Assembly (NCBI GenBank): GCA_036898135.1
Contig: CM072522.1
Location: forward strand, 10,823,186 to 10,887,185
Length of the DNA: 64,000 nt
Source of the DNA: Oncomelania hupensis
Taxonomy: Eukaryota > Mollusca > Gastropoda > Littorinimorpha > Pomatiopsidae
Reading direction: 5' to 3'
The notes below the pieces were generated by a model. The model was not told the DNA's origin. It ran no database searches and saw only the letters and a list, made by a program, of their open reading frames with translations. The position numbers were made by a program, and so were the translations under genes. Positions 43,973 through 55,203 of this stretch are shown piece after piece. Positions within the stretch are counted from its first letter, which is position 1, and each line of letters starts with the position of its first letter.

Positions 43973-46897
43973 ACACAAAATTATATGTTGTAGACACAGA
44001 TGTCAAACAAGCATGCAATCTACTCAGTGGTGAGACTGCTGAAGCTCTCAACATAATCGTGTTTGCTCAGTCAGCAAATGCGATGACCTCTGACATTCCT
44101 AGTCAGTTTCCTGCCCTATTTGATGGGAAAGTTGGCAAGATTAATGGTGTCCTCATCAAACTTCATATTGATGAAACTGTACAACCAGTTTCACAGCGTC
44201 ACAGGCGCATCCCTTTCCATGTCCGCGCTGATGTGGAAAAAGAGTTGCAACGTCTAGAACAGTACGACATCATAGAAAAAGTGAACGAACCAACACCTTG
44301 GGTGAGCCCTGTCGTCATAGTACCAAAGAAAACCGGTGGCGTGCGACTTTGTGTAGACATGAGACAAGCTAACAAAGCCATAAAGCGAGAAAAACACCCC
44401 ATGCCGACCCTTGATGATCTAATTCACTAGCTGAATGGATCAACAGTTTTCAGCAAACTAGACTTATCAAGCGCATATCATCAACTGCAACTTCACCCAG
44501 ACAGCAAATACATAACAACTTTCTCTACTCACCTTGGCCTCCGACGGTACAAGCGACTGTTGTTTGGTGTGAATGCTGCTGCAGAAATATTCCAGAATGC
44601 CATTGCAGAACTGTTATGTGACATTACAGGTGCCAAAAACCTGAGTGATGATATTATTGTTCATGGCGCAACCCAACAAGACCATGATGCAAGCTTACAA
44701 GCAACCCTAGCCAAGTTGCAAGCCAGCGGAGCAAAACTCAACCGTGACAAGTGTCTCTTTTCTGTCAGCGAGCTCATTTTCTTTGGTCATGTGTTTGGAA
44801 AATATGGCATAGCTCCTGATCCTGAGAAGATCCGAACCATAACCGAGACCAGTCCGCCAAAAAATCCCTCCGAGGTCCGCTCATTCCTCGGCATGACCCA
44901 GTATGTTGCCAGATTTATCCCTGGATATGCAACAATCACAGAGCCCTTGAGACGACTTACCAGGAAAGATATAGCATGGAAGTGGAGTACATCACAGCAA
45001 CAAGCATTTGAGATTCTGAAACAGTCTCTTACTGCAGCTCATGTCATGGCTTACTTTGACCCCAACAAGCCAACTGAAATTATCATTGATGCTAGTCCAG
45101 TGGGTCTTGGAGCAATTCTCACTCAAGATGGCAAGCCTGTATGCTATGCGAGTCGTGCACTCACGGACACTGAAAAACGATACTCTCAAACAGAACGAGA
45201 GATGATGGCTGTTGTGTTTGGTGTTGAACATTTTCACCTCTACATCTATGGTTCAATCTTCAAGGTTCGCACCGATCACAAACCACTGATTGGCATCCTG
45301 AAAAGTCATAAACCAACCACAGCCCGCATTGAGCGACTACGCTTACGTCTTGCACCGTACCAGATGGACCTAGAGTATCAGCCTGGCAAAGATGACATGA
45401 ATCCAGCTGATTTCATCAGCAGACACCCAACCACTAAGCCCAAGAGAGAAAATGCATCAGAAGCGTACATCAGCTACGTGGCAAAACACTGCATTCCTCA
45501 AGCGATGACATCAGATGAAGTGAAAGAAGCAACGCATCGTGACCCAACCCTGCAGAAAGTGATGACTGCCATACAGACTGGACATTGGCATGATCGAGAC
45601 ATTGTTGCTTATGCCCGTTTCAAAGATGAAATTTCAGCCTATGATGGTCTACTCTTACGTGGTCATCGACTCATCATCCCAACAGGCCTTCAAGCCAAAA
45701 TAATCACTCTAGCGCACCAATCGCACCAAGGCATCGTCAAGACCAAACAACTCATCCGAGAAAAAGTGTGGTTCCCTGGCATAGACAAACAAGTAGAAAC
45801 GGCTGTCAAATGCTGTATCCCATGCCAAGCATCTTACCCTAGTCCTGAACCCTAGTCCTGAACAGAGAGATCCAATCATTCCTACTTCTATTCCCTCCGA
45901 GCCCTGGTACTCTGTTGCTGTTGATTTCGCAGGACCTTTTCCCTCAGGTGACTATCTCTTAGTTGTGATCGACGAGTACAGTCGTTATCCTGAAGTCAGT
46001 GTAGTCACGTCTACATCATCCAGAACTGTCATTCCACATCTTGATGAAATCTTTGCTCGACATGGAATCCCAGCTGTTGTGAAAACTGACAATGGTTCCC
46101 CATTCAACAGTACGGACTTCCATAACTTTGCAAACCAGTTTGGATTTCATCATCGCAAAATAACACCATTATGGCCTGAAGCCAATGGTGAAGTGGAACG
46201 TTTCATGAAAACAATAAACAAGTTTGTCAGAACCTCACAAGCTGAGAATGTCAACTGGAAGAGTCAACTATATCAGTTCCTCAGACAGTATAGAGCTACA
46301 CCACACAGCTCCACCAAGATTTCACCGTTCGAATCCTCGACAGGACGCAAAATGCGTTCAGGCCTACCTGAAATCCCTCCTTTCCGGCAATTTGACCAAG
46401 CACCCGCATCACTCCAGTTCCGCATGAAACTGAACGACCAGAGCAGCAAGCAGAAAATGAAGACATATGCTGATACAAAACGTCACACTGCTCACTCCAA
46501 GATTGTTGTTGGTGACACTGTGTTGGTTAAACAGCGAAAGGTCAACAAACTCACACCGCCTTTTGATCCCAAACCGTTCACCGTCACAGAAAAGAAGGGA
46601 AGCATGATCATTGCTCAACGTGGTTCAAATCGAATTGTCAGAAATTCGTCATTTTTTAAACGTGTACCAGTTTCACCTCAGAAGAAGGAAGAAGATGACG
46701 ATGAAGAATACATCCAACGATCTGAGACAAATCCCGAAAAAGATGTTCCTCCGACTTTGCAACGATTTGAAATGCCGATTGCGATGCCCGAACAGTGCCC
46801 GACACTTCAACCCTTTGGCAGCGAACATATTCCACCATCACGACCTGTCCGCAATCACCACCCGGCCGCTTACTTGAATGACTATGTACTACAGTGA
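43945..46897 (+). pseudogene. Pol (RT, RNase H, integrase) of third gypsy element
   Basis: The RT begins in the 43882-44430 frame (PWVSPVVIVPKKTGGVRLCV) and is cut by a TAG at 44428-44430. It continues in the same frame with FSKLDLSSAYHQL and LSDDI near 44641. RNase H opens IIDASPVGLGAI. The integrase zinc finger is HQSHQGIVKTKQLI...CIPCQ. A 13-bp tandem duplication at 45837-45862 then shifts the frame. The integrase core resumes with Asp at 45971-45973, Asp at 46088-46090 and Glu at 46196-46198 (DX38DX35E), ending at 46897. All catalytic residues are visible but in separate frames. Confidence 0.9.
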
Positions 46898-47132
46898 ATT
46901 GACAATTCCAAACATCACACATTTTACACACACACACACACATACACTGTCACAATTTAATAGCAAACAAGCAAATCATTCTACTGAAAAAAAAATAAAT
47001 AAACAGACACTGTGGAAGACTAACAGTACTTTGTATAATTTGAAGACAAAATTTGGAATGTGTCTAATAATAATTTTAAAAAAAATAATCACGTTTCAAA
47101 ATATATAGTTTCTATTTAAAGGTAGGGAGGAA

Positions 47133-47362
47133 TGTAATGTTTATGAAAGCGAAAGTAAAACTATTGTATTTCCGGTTCATGTCTTACGAGATTTCAGTAT
47201 TTATGTTTTTACCCAGCATGCTTTAGAAACAACGACTTTGTAACGGACACTCTCCTATTCTGTTCATCAGCCAGAATACATCTCAGAACCATCAACACAC
47301 GAGTTGTGTTATTTGTTACGTTTGTTCTGTCAGTGTATTTTCCCTCCACCTCAAACACTACA
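47133..47362 (+). repeat. 3' LTR of third gypsy element
   Basis: The 230-bp copy is about 99% identical to the 5' LTR. Confidence 0.9.
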
Positions 47363-47605
47363 CTTAGGATCTAAGCCTGAGCATAAAAACACAACCATGA
47401 ACCAAGCATAGTCCAGAAATGGTAACAATTTCCAAGGGAATAATATTGTAAGTTCAATGAGAAAAGCTATTTTTCTCTGTAAAACTTCAACAATGAAGAT
47501 GACAAACACTACTTCATAAAAAAAAAAAAAAAAAAAAAAAATTATCACTCTTTCTTTCCCTTCCTTTGGTTTTTGTCCTTCCTTTTTCTAGTAGGCCACA
47601 CTTAC

Positions 47606-47749
47606 CAGTCTCTTTCTTATCTCAGCATCTGGCTTGAACTGGCTCCAACATAGTCTACAACAATTTCTGTATCTTCCAGCTTGGCACCCTGCAGGATTTT
47701 GAAGTTTTTGTCTGCCAAGGCCTCAGAAGGGAACTTCACATAGGCAAAG
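47606..47749 (-). CDS. Isolated RRM exon (nucleolin-like)
   Basis: On the minus strand an acceptor (tttattcctgttag) precedes SFAYVKFPSEALADKNFKIL, then QGAKLEDTEIVVDYVG, and the exon ends at a strong donor (gactg|gtaagtgt, with GT at 47605-47604). The pattern is the beta3-alpha2-beta4 half of an RNA-recognition motif; the wording is nearest to nucleolin-type RRMs. In the main frame a TAA at 47617-47619 falls 11 bases before the donor, so this is either a terminal exon with a chance donor, or an exon with a 1-nt fault. Partner exons are outside the window or lost. Confidence 0.5.
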
Positions 47750-48230
47750 CTAACAGGAATAAATCGAACAAAACAAATGATTAACTTTTGTTTTGAAAAC
47801 ATCAATGAGCAAATACTAAACCAAAACACATTAGTTACAAAGTTTTAAGTCAATTTATGTATTTTGTTGTTGCAGTTTATGTTGTTGATTTGTTCGCTTA
47901 TTTTCAAATCAATTTTTTAAAACTTGGAACTGTATAAAATTTAAGTTAGTGAGCATAGCAATGACAATCGTTAGTTTTCACAAAGCATTCATCCACCCTG
48001 CATCTTAGGCTATTGTAGTGATTAGGTATTGCAAGTTTGGGACTCTTAAGTTAAAGCAAATCAGGTACATGTAGTGGCCATTTAGGAGGAGAAATGGACA
48101 CCTAGTGTAATTCCAGTCTCCGAAGACAGACCACTTTGTTATTCCACCGATATATTCACATATGGACATGAACTAGTCCAGACATGGCAAGAATGGTGGT
48201 ATATGTACATCTAAAACCAACTTTTAATAA
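47750..48230. other. No recognised feature (probable intron or intergenic)
   Basis: This is the sequence upstream of the RRM exon on the minus strand. No repeat or coding similarity is seen before the transposon begins at 48231. Confidence 0.45.
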
Positions 48231-48681
48231 CAGGGCCTCAGATCCACGTCGGACATCGGACAATTGTCCGATAAAAAATCCAAATGTCCTATTAAATTTG
48301 CCTTCAATCTGTCAAATGTCTTATTGCTTTTTAATGGAGGCGGTCATTGTCCGATCGAAGCTGCGTAAAGGCCGGACATCGTTCGTTCATTTTAATAACT
48401 GCGTTACCCGTTAGGCCTACATCGCGACATTCAACTTGAGAAAGGACTAGCCTAGTGCACTCGCCCTTTCCTCTTTGCGAAACCGATCGATAAAGGATAG
48501 GCTTAGTTAGTGCGTCTGCACCAGCAGTCGTAACCATGCACTGGTTGGTTGTCATGCGCAGAGTGGTTTCCCTTACCCAGCTTTTATCAGTACAACTTAT
48601 GTTAATCTGATGAATAAAAATTGATGCAACAACAACCCAGCTTTAAAGTTTCGTTTTCGATACTCGCGAATCCGACTCGCG

Positions 48682-50233
48682 ATGCCTCCGAAAAAGAAAA
48701 TTAAAGCTGATTCAAAGCAGCAACAGCTGAAAAACTTCGGTTTTGGTAAAACCGTTAAAGGTGTGAGAGAAGAAACTAATGCATCCGACCAAACAAGCGC
48801 TTCTCAAGCGACAGAAGAAGAAAGAAGAGAGGTGAGAGATATGATAGATGTAGATATGACCGGCGACGCTCCCGATCCACAGCCATCTACATCGTGTGAT
48901 AATGCACAATCAAAACAGGCAGAACCAGCCGAAAAAGAAGAATCCACTACTACTAGAAAGTTTGTGCAAGCATGGACACTTTCTTTTAAATGGTTACGTT
49001 ATGAGAACGAAAAGATGTTTTGCACTGCATGTAACAATGGAAACATGAAAAATGCCTTCACAAGCGGATGCATCAATTTTCGCAAGTCGGCGCTTTCAGA
49101 CCATGAAGTAACAAAAGAACACAGGGACAGCTTGAAAGTTCCTGCCCTTCAGAAAAACACTGAAGAGTTAGCGATCCGCCTTCTATCTGCTCAAGAGAAA
49201 GGGGCTGCAGTTGCCATACGAGCTGCATACTGGATTATCAAGGAGAATTTAGCATGCAGTAAATTCAAGTCATTGCTCAACTTGCTGAAGTCCGTGGAAA
49301 CACCATTTGTCAAACAAATTGAAATCTCAGAGTCAACAAAATATGAAAGCACTGAATCATTCTATGAATCTTTGAAGGCAATGTCTGACACTATCGAAAC
49401 ACAAGTGGCAGAACACATTGAAAACTCTCATGTTGTCACTCTCAAAGTCGACGAGTCTACTGACCGAACAAATACCAAGCGCTTTGCAATACTGGTTAGA
49501 GTGATTAATTCTCAAATGAAGCCTATCACTCACTACCTGGCCAATGTGCAAGTACCTGATGGCACAGGTGAAACAATGGCAAGAACAGTGATGGAGCAGC
49601 TGCAGAAGAGAGGAATAGACAATTTATCTAAGGTTCATGGACTTGGAACTGATGGTGCTAAAGCAATGACGGGCGACACCAAGGGCCTCACCGGTCTACT
49701 GAAGCGGGCGAACCCCAGCATGGTCAACGTGCATTGCATTGCACACAGGCTTGCCCTGTGTACCAGCCAAGCCGCAGAAGATATCCCTGCACTCAAGGAC
49801 TACGTGGAAACAGTCACTTCACTTTTCTACTATTTCAAAGCTTCGCCACTGAGATGCATGAAATTTAAAGAAATCCAAGACATTCTGCAATCTGACAAAC
49901 TCAAGTTCAGAGAAGTGCACCAAATACGCTGGCTGTCATTCTATGAGGCCCTCGACGTAGTCAATCGAAGCATCCTTCCTCTTCTATCGTATCTGGAGAA
50001 CGCAGAGGCATCTTCAAGAGCCCAGGACCCCAAAGCCATTGGCTTAAAAAGGAAGGTATGTTCATCATTTCACCTTTCGTTGTGTATAATTATTAATTAC
50101 AAAGCTCCATAGTATCATAATATTCATGACGTTATTGTTACTAGATCATTCACTTTTTTTAGTTATAGAAGCTATGATTACGTAAGCAGAAGAAAGAAAA
50201 ATTTAACAATAATAATAAGCTAGTACATATATT

Positions 50234-50304
<71 letters not shown>

Positions 50305-51759
50305 CTACTACTGTATATTAAGTATTAGTTTTGTGGGCTTTCAGATTGCTACTGCCAAATTCATTGGCCTTACCTCTGTCCTGATGGATGTGATTCCGGT
50401 CATTGGTGCCCTCTGCCTCTTTCTTCAGGCTACTGATGTTGACATTGGCTCAATTAAGGTATGTTTGCAACACTCTCAACACAATGTAATATTTTGATAA
50501 TTAGGAGCTGTATTTTCTCATGAAAAAAATATTGAAGGCATAACAAACTAATATTTTTATTTCATAGATTAGCATGCTTTAATGTCTAATTTTCTTTTTA
50601 CTTTAAGAAATAAAAGATGTTTCTTTTTGATACTGGTAGATTTTTGTTTGAGCACATATCACACAATAATTACTTGAACATAAACTTAAATGTTTTTTTT
50701 TCAGGGCAAAATTGACAGCTGCGTCAAAAGGCTTGGTGACTTGAAGAGTGGGGGCAAGCACTTTGAGGACTTCCAGACCCAGCTGGTGTTGGATGAAGAT
50801 GGGAAAACAACTTACCATGGTCATCTGGTTGCTTCATGCCAGCTAACTGATGTTGCATCTGCTGCTGCAAAGTTCATCACCAATCTTCAAAGCAATATCT
50901 TGAGAAGGTTTGTTGTGATATATGCTGATTATATTATAATATATTTTTTCTTGGACATAATCAAATCATGAAAGAATCTAAGGGGAGTGAGCAATGTTTT
51001 CAAAAGCATTAGGTAAAGCAAAAGTTAATAAATATTATAAGACTAAGAGTGATATGAACATCCAAATCGATGAAATGTTTATTGTTTTTATTCTACCCTA
51101 AAGTGAAGTGGTTATGGAGTGAATACTGATGATTATCATTTGCTATATATACAATTTCTTTCCTGTTGTTGATTTGTGTGCAGATTTCCCAAGACAGAGC
51201 TGCTGAGCGCATTCGGAGTTCTTCAGATGAAGCCCATCACTCACATTCCAGACGATGAAATCGAGGAATGGGGAAACGACAGAATAGAGACATTGCTCAG
51301 TCATTACGGGGAAAAGCAAAGTCAAGAATGGAAGACAGAAGAGGGGAGAAAAAAGTGTCAGAGTCTGGGCCACTCATTGATCCAGACAGTGCAAGGAGAG
51401 AATGGACAGAACTGAAGAAAGAGGTGAAGAAAGAGGGATACAGCAGGTACTCTATGGTGGAACTGTATTCCCAAATAGCTGATTTCCATGCTGATAAATA
51501 CCCTATGATGTTGCAACTTGCTAGGTTTGCCATAACCTTGCCAGTTCACACTGCAGACGTGGAAAGATCATTCAGCAACCAAAACCTGATATCCACGCCT
51601 TTAAGGAATGCCCTTACCCCAGAGCATCAGGACATGCTGATGAGAGTAAAGATGGAAGGCCCTGACACACCTGATCTTGAGAGGTGGATAGTCAGGGTGA
51701 TTGACCAGTGGGCAGCTGCCAAAAAAAGGATGCTGCTAACCAAAGCACATTCTAAGTAA
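48682..51759 (+). CDS. hAT-like transposase in four exons (ZNF862/C17orf113-like), one frameshift
   Basis: Exons 48682-50055, 50345-50458, 50705-50907 and 51184-51759 join with canonical AAG|GTATGT-type donors and TTTCAG-type acceptors in matching phase, giving about 755 aa. A zinc finger (FCTACNNGNM...SDHEVTKEH) is near residues 112-152. The catalytic Asp residues appear to be D257 (KVDESTD) and D324 (GTDGAKAM), followed by the HCIAHRLAL and QIRWLSFYEAL blocks. The hAT dimerisation region is in exon 4 with HTADVERSFS, its Glu at 51562-51564. One fault is visible: a 1-nt loss in the A-run at about 51350-51355 puts the last 135 codons in another frame. It would excise and reinsert the element in the nucleus. 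Confidence 0.9.
50239..50301 (+). repeat. (GA)n microsatellite in transposase intron 1
   Basis: About 31 GA units without interruption. The open frame across it is an artefact. Confidence 0.9.
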
Positions 51760-52214
51760 TGTTCTACTGAACAAGACTGACTGCAACCATTGTTGTTATT
51801 TATTTTACATATCAATAATGATTTGATCCTCCCCATGGAACATCATTAACATTTTGAATTGGACCGTATTATCAGTATTATTTTTTGCTCCAATGTTATT
51901 TTTCAAAGGGAATTTGGGAAGAATTGATATTAAAGTTTGTATTTGTTAAAAAAAGTTTTTTCGTGTGTGTGTGTGTGTGTGTCTGTGTGTGTGTCTGTGA
52001 AATAACCAATGAATGCTTTTAAATTATTTATTTTTTCTCATGTATTCTATAAGCATACACAATTTTGTGCACCAAAATGTCTTATTGATTCAATGGTTTG
52101 AGGACCAAAATGTCCTATTGGTTTTTCTCAGGCAGGACAAATGACCTATTGAACCAATGTTGTTCAGGACAAATGTCCTATTGAAGCCCTCGTGGATCTG
52201 AGGCCCTGTAATAA

Positions 52215-52522
52215 TATTAATAAATAAACACAATACAATGGAGAGCCGCTCATGTGTCATGAGCGCGAAGGTTGTGTTTTCGGATGCTCGGCATTCTACT
52301 TTGGATTACCACTTCTTGGACAGTGAAGGATCACATTTTCGTATCGTCGTCTTCGTAAGAGTGTGGTGCAGCAAATAGCGTTTTTGTTTTGCCGTTTTTC
52401 TTTGTGACTTTTGTGTAGTTATGATTTTTCTGTCCTTGTCAACCGGTTTCTCAGTCAATGTTATTTTGTCTGGGTGTCTGCCATTGTGTCGCATTGCGCT
52501 CGCACGAGCTTGATTAGACTCG
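52215..52522. other. No recognised feature
   Basis: This is the flank between the hAT element and the next MITE. It has no coding similarity. Confidence 0.45.
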
Positions 52523-52698
52523 CAGACCTGCCTACCCCCCTCAGAGTAAAAGCGGGAGACAGGGGATCAAAAAGCAAGAACACAAGTTTTTTGTACACAT
52601 TTATAATGAATATTTATTTGTCACTGTTACAACTTAAGATTAGCCAGACCGTCAAAAGCGTGAGTCTCCCGCCAAAAGCGGGAGAGTAGGCAGGTCTG
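52523..52698. mobile_element. 176-bp MITE, CAG ends, 6-bp duplication
   Basis: Inverted ends CAGACCTGCCTAC (52523-52535) and its reverse complement (52686-52698) are followed on both sides by gcgggaga-type motifs. It is flanked by the exact 6-bp duplication gactcg at 52517-52522 and 52699-52704. It has no coding capacity. Confidence 0.85.
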
Positions 52699-52767
52699 GA
52701 CTCGGTTCACACGTGGCGGTGTCTATCGGATAGTGCACCGTGCGTAGGCTTCGCCTGAGAAAGAGAG

Positions 52768-53877
52768 TATGGCTGAGGTTGGAAAGGGCGAAGAGACGCA
52801 GAGTCGTTTGATAACAAGGCTTACACCACCTCAGAAATTAGCGCGGCCGCAGAACGAATTTGTGGTTATAACACCATTGAAGGAGCGCAGCGTATCGAAG
52901 GGTTATGGAGGATCTATCCTCGTTTAAGAGAGCACAGACAAAAGCTCCTGATACAGGGAATGGCTCTGAAAGGGATCCTAATCAGCCTGAAGAGTAGAAA
53001 TCCCTTTTTGGAGCAAAGTGCTAAGAATCAAGGTCAGACTGGACTGGAACAACAGCCTCCGACAACAAAACTGATCGTCAGTAACATTCCGTTGTCCTAC
53101 ATAGACATTGTGCAGATGGAACAACAACCTCCGACAACAAAACTGATCGTCAGTAACATTCCGTTGTCCTACACAGACATTGTGCAGATGGTTAAGACCC
53201 TTGGGGTCAACATTTTCTCTAAATTAATCCATGAAAGAGATAGGGACGAAAAGGGGAAACTCACACACTGGAAAACAGGACGGCGGTTTCTACATATAGA
53301 ATTGCCACAAAACCCGTTACCCAAGACCGTGGACATTGTTCCGTTTCAAGCATCCTTATACCACAAGGAACAGAAGACAGCGGATCGTCAGCAGGCTGCT
53401 GCTTGCAGGCGGTACCTTGAGGTAGGACACATGGCGGCCGACTGCTCCGCTCCAATCAAATGCAGGCAGTGCAGAAAAGACGGCCACAAGGCAGAGGACC
53501 CAGAGTGCTCCCTCACCCCAGCGAGGAACCAGGCGGCGATGGAGAAGGAGGACGAAGTACCTGCGAAGAAGAACTCCAGCCAGAACAGCGCACCAGCAGG
53601 TGGCGACCCCAGCACACTGTTTAAAGTCCCGCCAAGGAAGGATGGAGGTGGAGGCAAGGAGGACCACACAGGCAGAGGCAGACCACGGACCAGAGCGACG
53701 TCGGCGGGCCAGCTGACACTGGACGGCTTCAGGAGGGCGTCTTCAGGCTCCGTGAAGCGCAAGCAGCTGCAGGAGGGCAGCACGCCGCCTGGCCAGGCGG
53801 AGAAGCACCGCAAGGTGGTCCTAGAGAACGATGCAGGCCTACACATAGACGATGACGACAACGAGGGTGGGGGGTGA
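52768..53877 (+). pseudogene. LINE ORF1 with zinc knuckles
   Basis: The first frame starts MAEVGKGEETQSRLITRLTP at 52768 and shifts near 52905 into LWRIYPRLREHRQKLLIQGM. This is followed by an RRM-like unit TTKLIVSNIPLSYIDIVQM that is tandemly duplicated by 72 bp. Then come TGRRFLHIELPQNPLP and the knuckles CRRYLEVGHMAADC (first knuckle missing its second Cys) and CRQCRKDGHKAEDPEC. The tail is basic and then acidic (HIDDDDNEGGG). This is the ORF1 layout of a molluscan-type LINE whose ORF2 start is visible at 54411. Confidence 0.7.
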
Positions 53878-53903
53878 TGTAGAGGTGAAGGACGGTTATG
53901 CTA

Positions 53904-54313
53904 GGCACGGTGGCCTAATGGTAGAGCTTTGGCTTGCGGATCTGAAGGTCCCGGGTTCGAGCCCAGGCCGGGGCATTGTGTTGTGTCCTCGGGAAAGACA
54001 CTTTACTCCCGTTTTCTACTCCTTCGGATGAGAGTATAAACAGAGGTTTAGTCTGTGTCGCATACATTCCATCATAACGGACTTTAAAGATCCTGACGCT
54101 CATGTCCTAGACGGGTGAGTGCCGGTGACAAGAACACACCCAGCATGCACCTAGGTCCTTCTCCCCCATCCCTGGCTGCCCAGGATTGTGCTCAGTTGTA
54201 CGGGCGTCAGACCATGCGCCCAAAGGCTGCGGGTGGGCGTCTCGGGCGGCTTGAGTTAGATCCTGTATCGGCCAGCGCCTTGAGCTGGTAAAGCGCTATA
54301 TAAGAACGATTAA
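53904..54313 (+). repeat. tRNA-derived SINE, copy 2
   Basis: The A box (tggcctaatggtagagct) and B box (gggttcgagccc) are intact. The body matches copy 1 at 3996-4434 along its length, ending gcgctatataagaacgatta. Duplicated tatgcta lies at 53897-53903 and 54314-54320. It sits between ORF1 and the start of ORF2 of a LINE. Confidence 0.9.
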
Positions 54314-54410
54314 TATGCTAACGGCTTCAATATGTTTATGGACTAATGGCTTTCTTATTGATTTGGACGGATGTGGTGGCAAGCACTAGTAGCAAGTGCT
54401 TAAAGTGCTA

Positions 54411-54645
54411 ATGACGAGTATTTCTGTATGCCCTTTAAATGTACACGGTTTGCGTAATAGAAGAGAGAAAATCAATGTTTCACAATTTTAAGAAAAACCG
54501 ATTTGATATCATTCAGGGGTGGGAATTGGGAAAAGTGTTTTGGGCTTACTGTAAAATTCTTGTGTCTAAAGAAGCAAAATGGTGCAATCTGGTGCCACCT
54601 GAGCTTAGAAATCGCTACAGAATCTGCTTCCTAAATTCCAAGTAA
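54411..54645 (+). pseudogene. Start of LINE ORF2 endonuclease, then unrelated sequence
   Basis: The plus frame begins MTSISVCPLNVHGLRNRREK, the N-terminal beta strand of an APE-type LINE endonuclease, then shifts to FHNFKKNRFDII. After about 54515 the reading (GWELGKVFWAYCK) no longer matches endonuclease sequence, so the element ends or is deleted there. Confidence 0.55.
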
Positions 54646-54984
54646 AAGACTAATTTTCTCAATTTCAATTTAATAGTATGCTTTAACAAGGGTGTTTTTG
54701 TGCGAGTTTGTAGGTGTTTTTGTATAAATGAAAATAAAAAAATTTTATGCGGAGACTTTAACTGAATTTCCTGACAAAAAGGACACTAATCGCAAGTAAA
54801 GCGTAACCTATATTTTTTTGCTCATTTTTCACATAGAAGGAGTTTTTTGGACTGAACCTAGTGGTCCTTTCTATCTATAATACTCCTACTTGAGGAAAAA
54901 AAAGGGAACATTTTGCTAAAAGGTTCCATTCATTTCTAGGTATGAAAGTGGTCTACCCTCACATTATGGGCCCATTATGGGCCT
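54646..54984. other. No recognised gene
   Basis: A 22-bp string at 54869-54890 is identical to one at 30526-30547 beside LINE C. A tattatgggcccat palindromic region lies near 54963. Otherwise unremarkable. Confidence 0.4.
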
Positions 54985-55203
54985 TTAACCTAGAAACTAC
55001 ATTGATTTTCCAGAAGTCTTCTGTAGCGCCTCATCTCCATGCTTTGTATTCTTCGTTGTAGATCTGCTGTGAGTGTGAGAGTCCATGTTTCGCAAGCATA
55101 GGAAGATGGAGATGACAAGGGAGCGCAACAGTCTTACCTTGGAATGTTGTAGAGACCTGTCTTTCCAAATTGGCTTCAACCTCGTCAGGGCAGCAGTTTT
55201 TTT
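54985..55203 (-). pseudogene. RTE-like LINE fragment (thumb region)
   Basis: The minus strand matches LINE C over about 31835-32040 (ALTRLKPIWKDRS, then KVRLLRSLVISIFL) with small deletions. Both ends are cut; no tail is seen. Confidence 0.75.

Larger units (their letters stand above)
42411..47362 (+). mobile_element. Ty3/gypsy LTR retrotransposon, decayed copy
   Basis: LTRs of 230 bp (42411-42640 and 47133-47362) start TGTTATG/TGTAATG and end CTACA. They differ at about three positions. The exact 5-bp duplication cttag lies at 42406-42410 and 47363-47367. Gag, protease, RT, RNase H and integrase are in standard gypsy order, broken by three or four frameshifts and one stop. Although the LTRs look young, the coding region carries several breaks. 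Confidence 0.95.
48231..52208 (+). mobile_element. Near-intact hAT-like DNA transposon, 6-bp duplication
   Basis: Perfect 18-bp inverted ends CAGGGCCTCAGATCCACG at 48231-48248 and 52191-52208 bound 3978 bp. The exact 6-bp duplication taataa lies at 48225-48230 and 52209-52214. Subterminal copies of atgtcctatt occur near both ends (about 48283 and four or more variants at 52075-52185), plausible transposase-binding sites. The interior codes for one spliced transposase. With one frameshift as the only visible fault, it is the likeliest autonomous source for the shorter 6-bp-duplication elements, or close to it. Confidence 0.9.

Noticed and set aside
50237..50497. 86-codon ORF starting in (GA)n
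   Set aside because: It begins in an intronic microsatellite. The only meaningful part is exon 2 of the transposase, already annotated.
4000..55000. CRISPR array or bacterial insertion sequence
   Set aside because: No regularly spaced repeats and no prokaryotic gene signals. The window is clearly metazoan.
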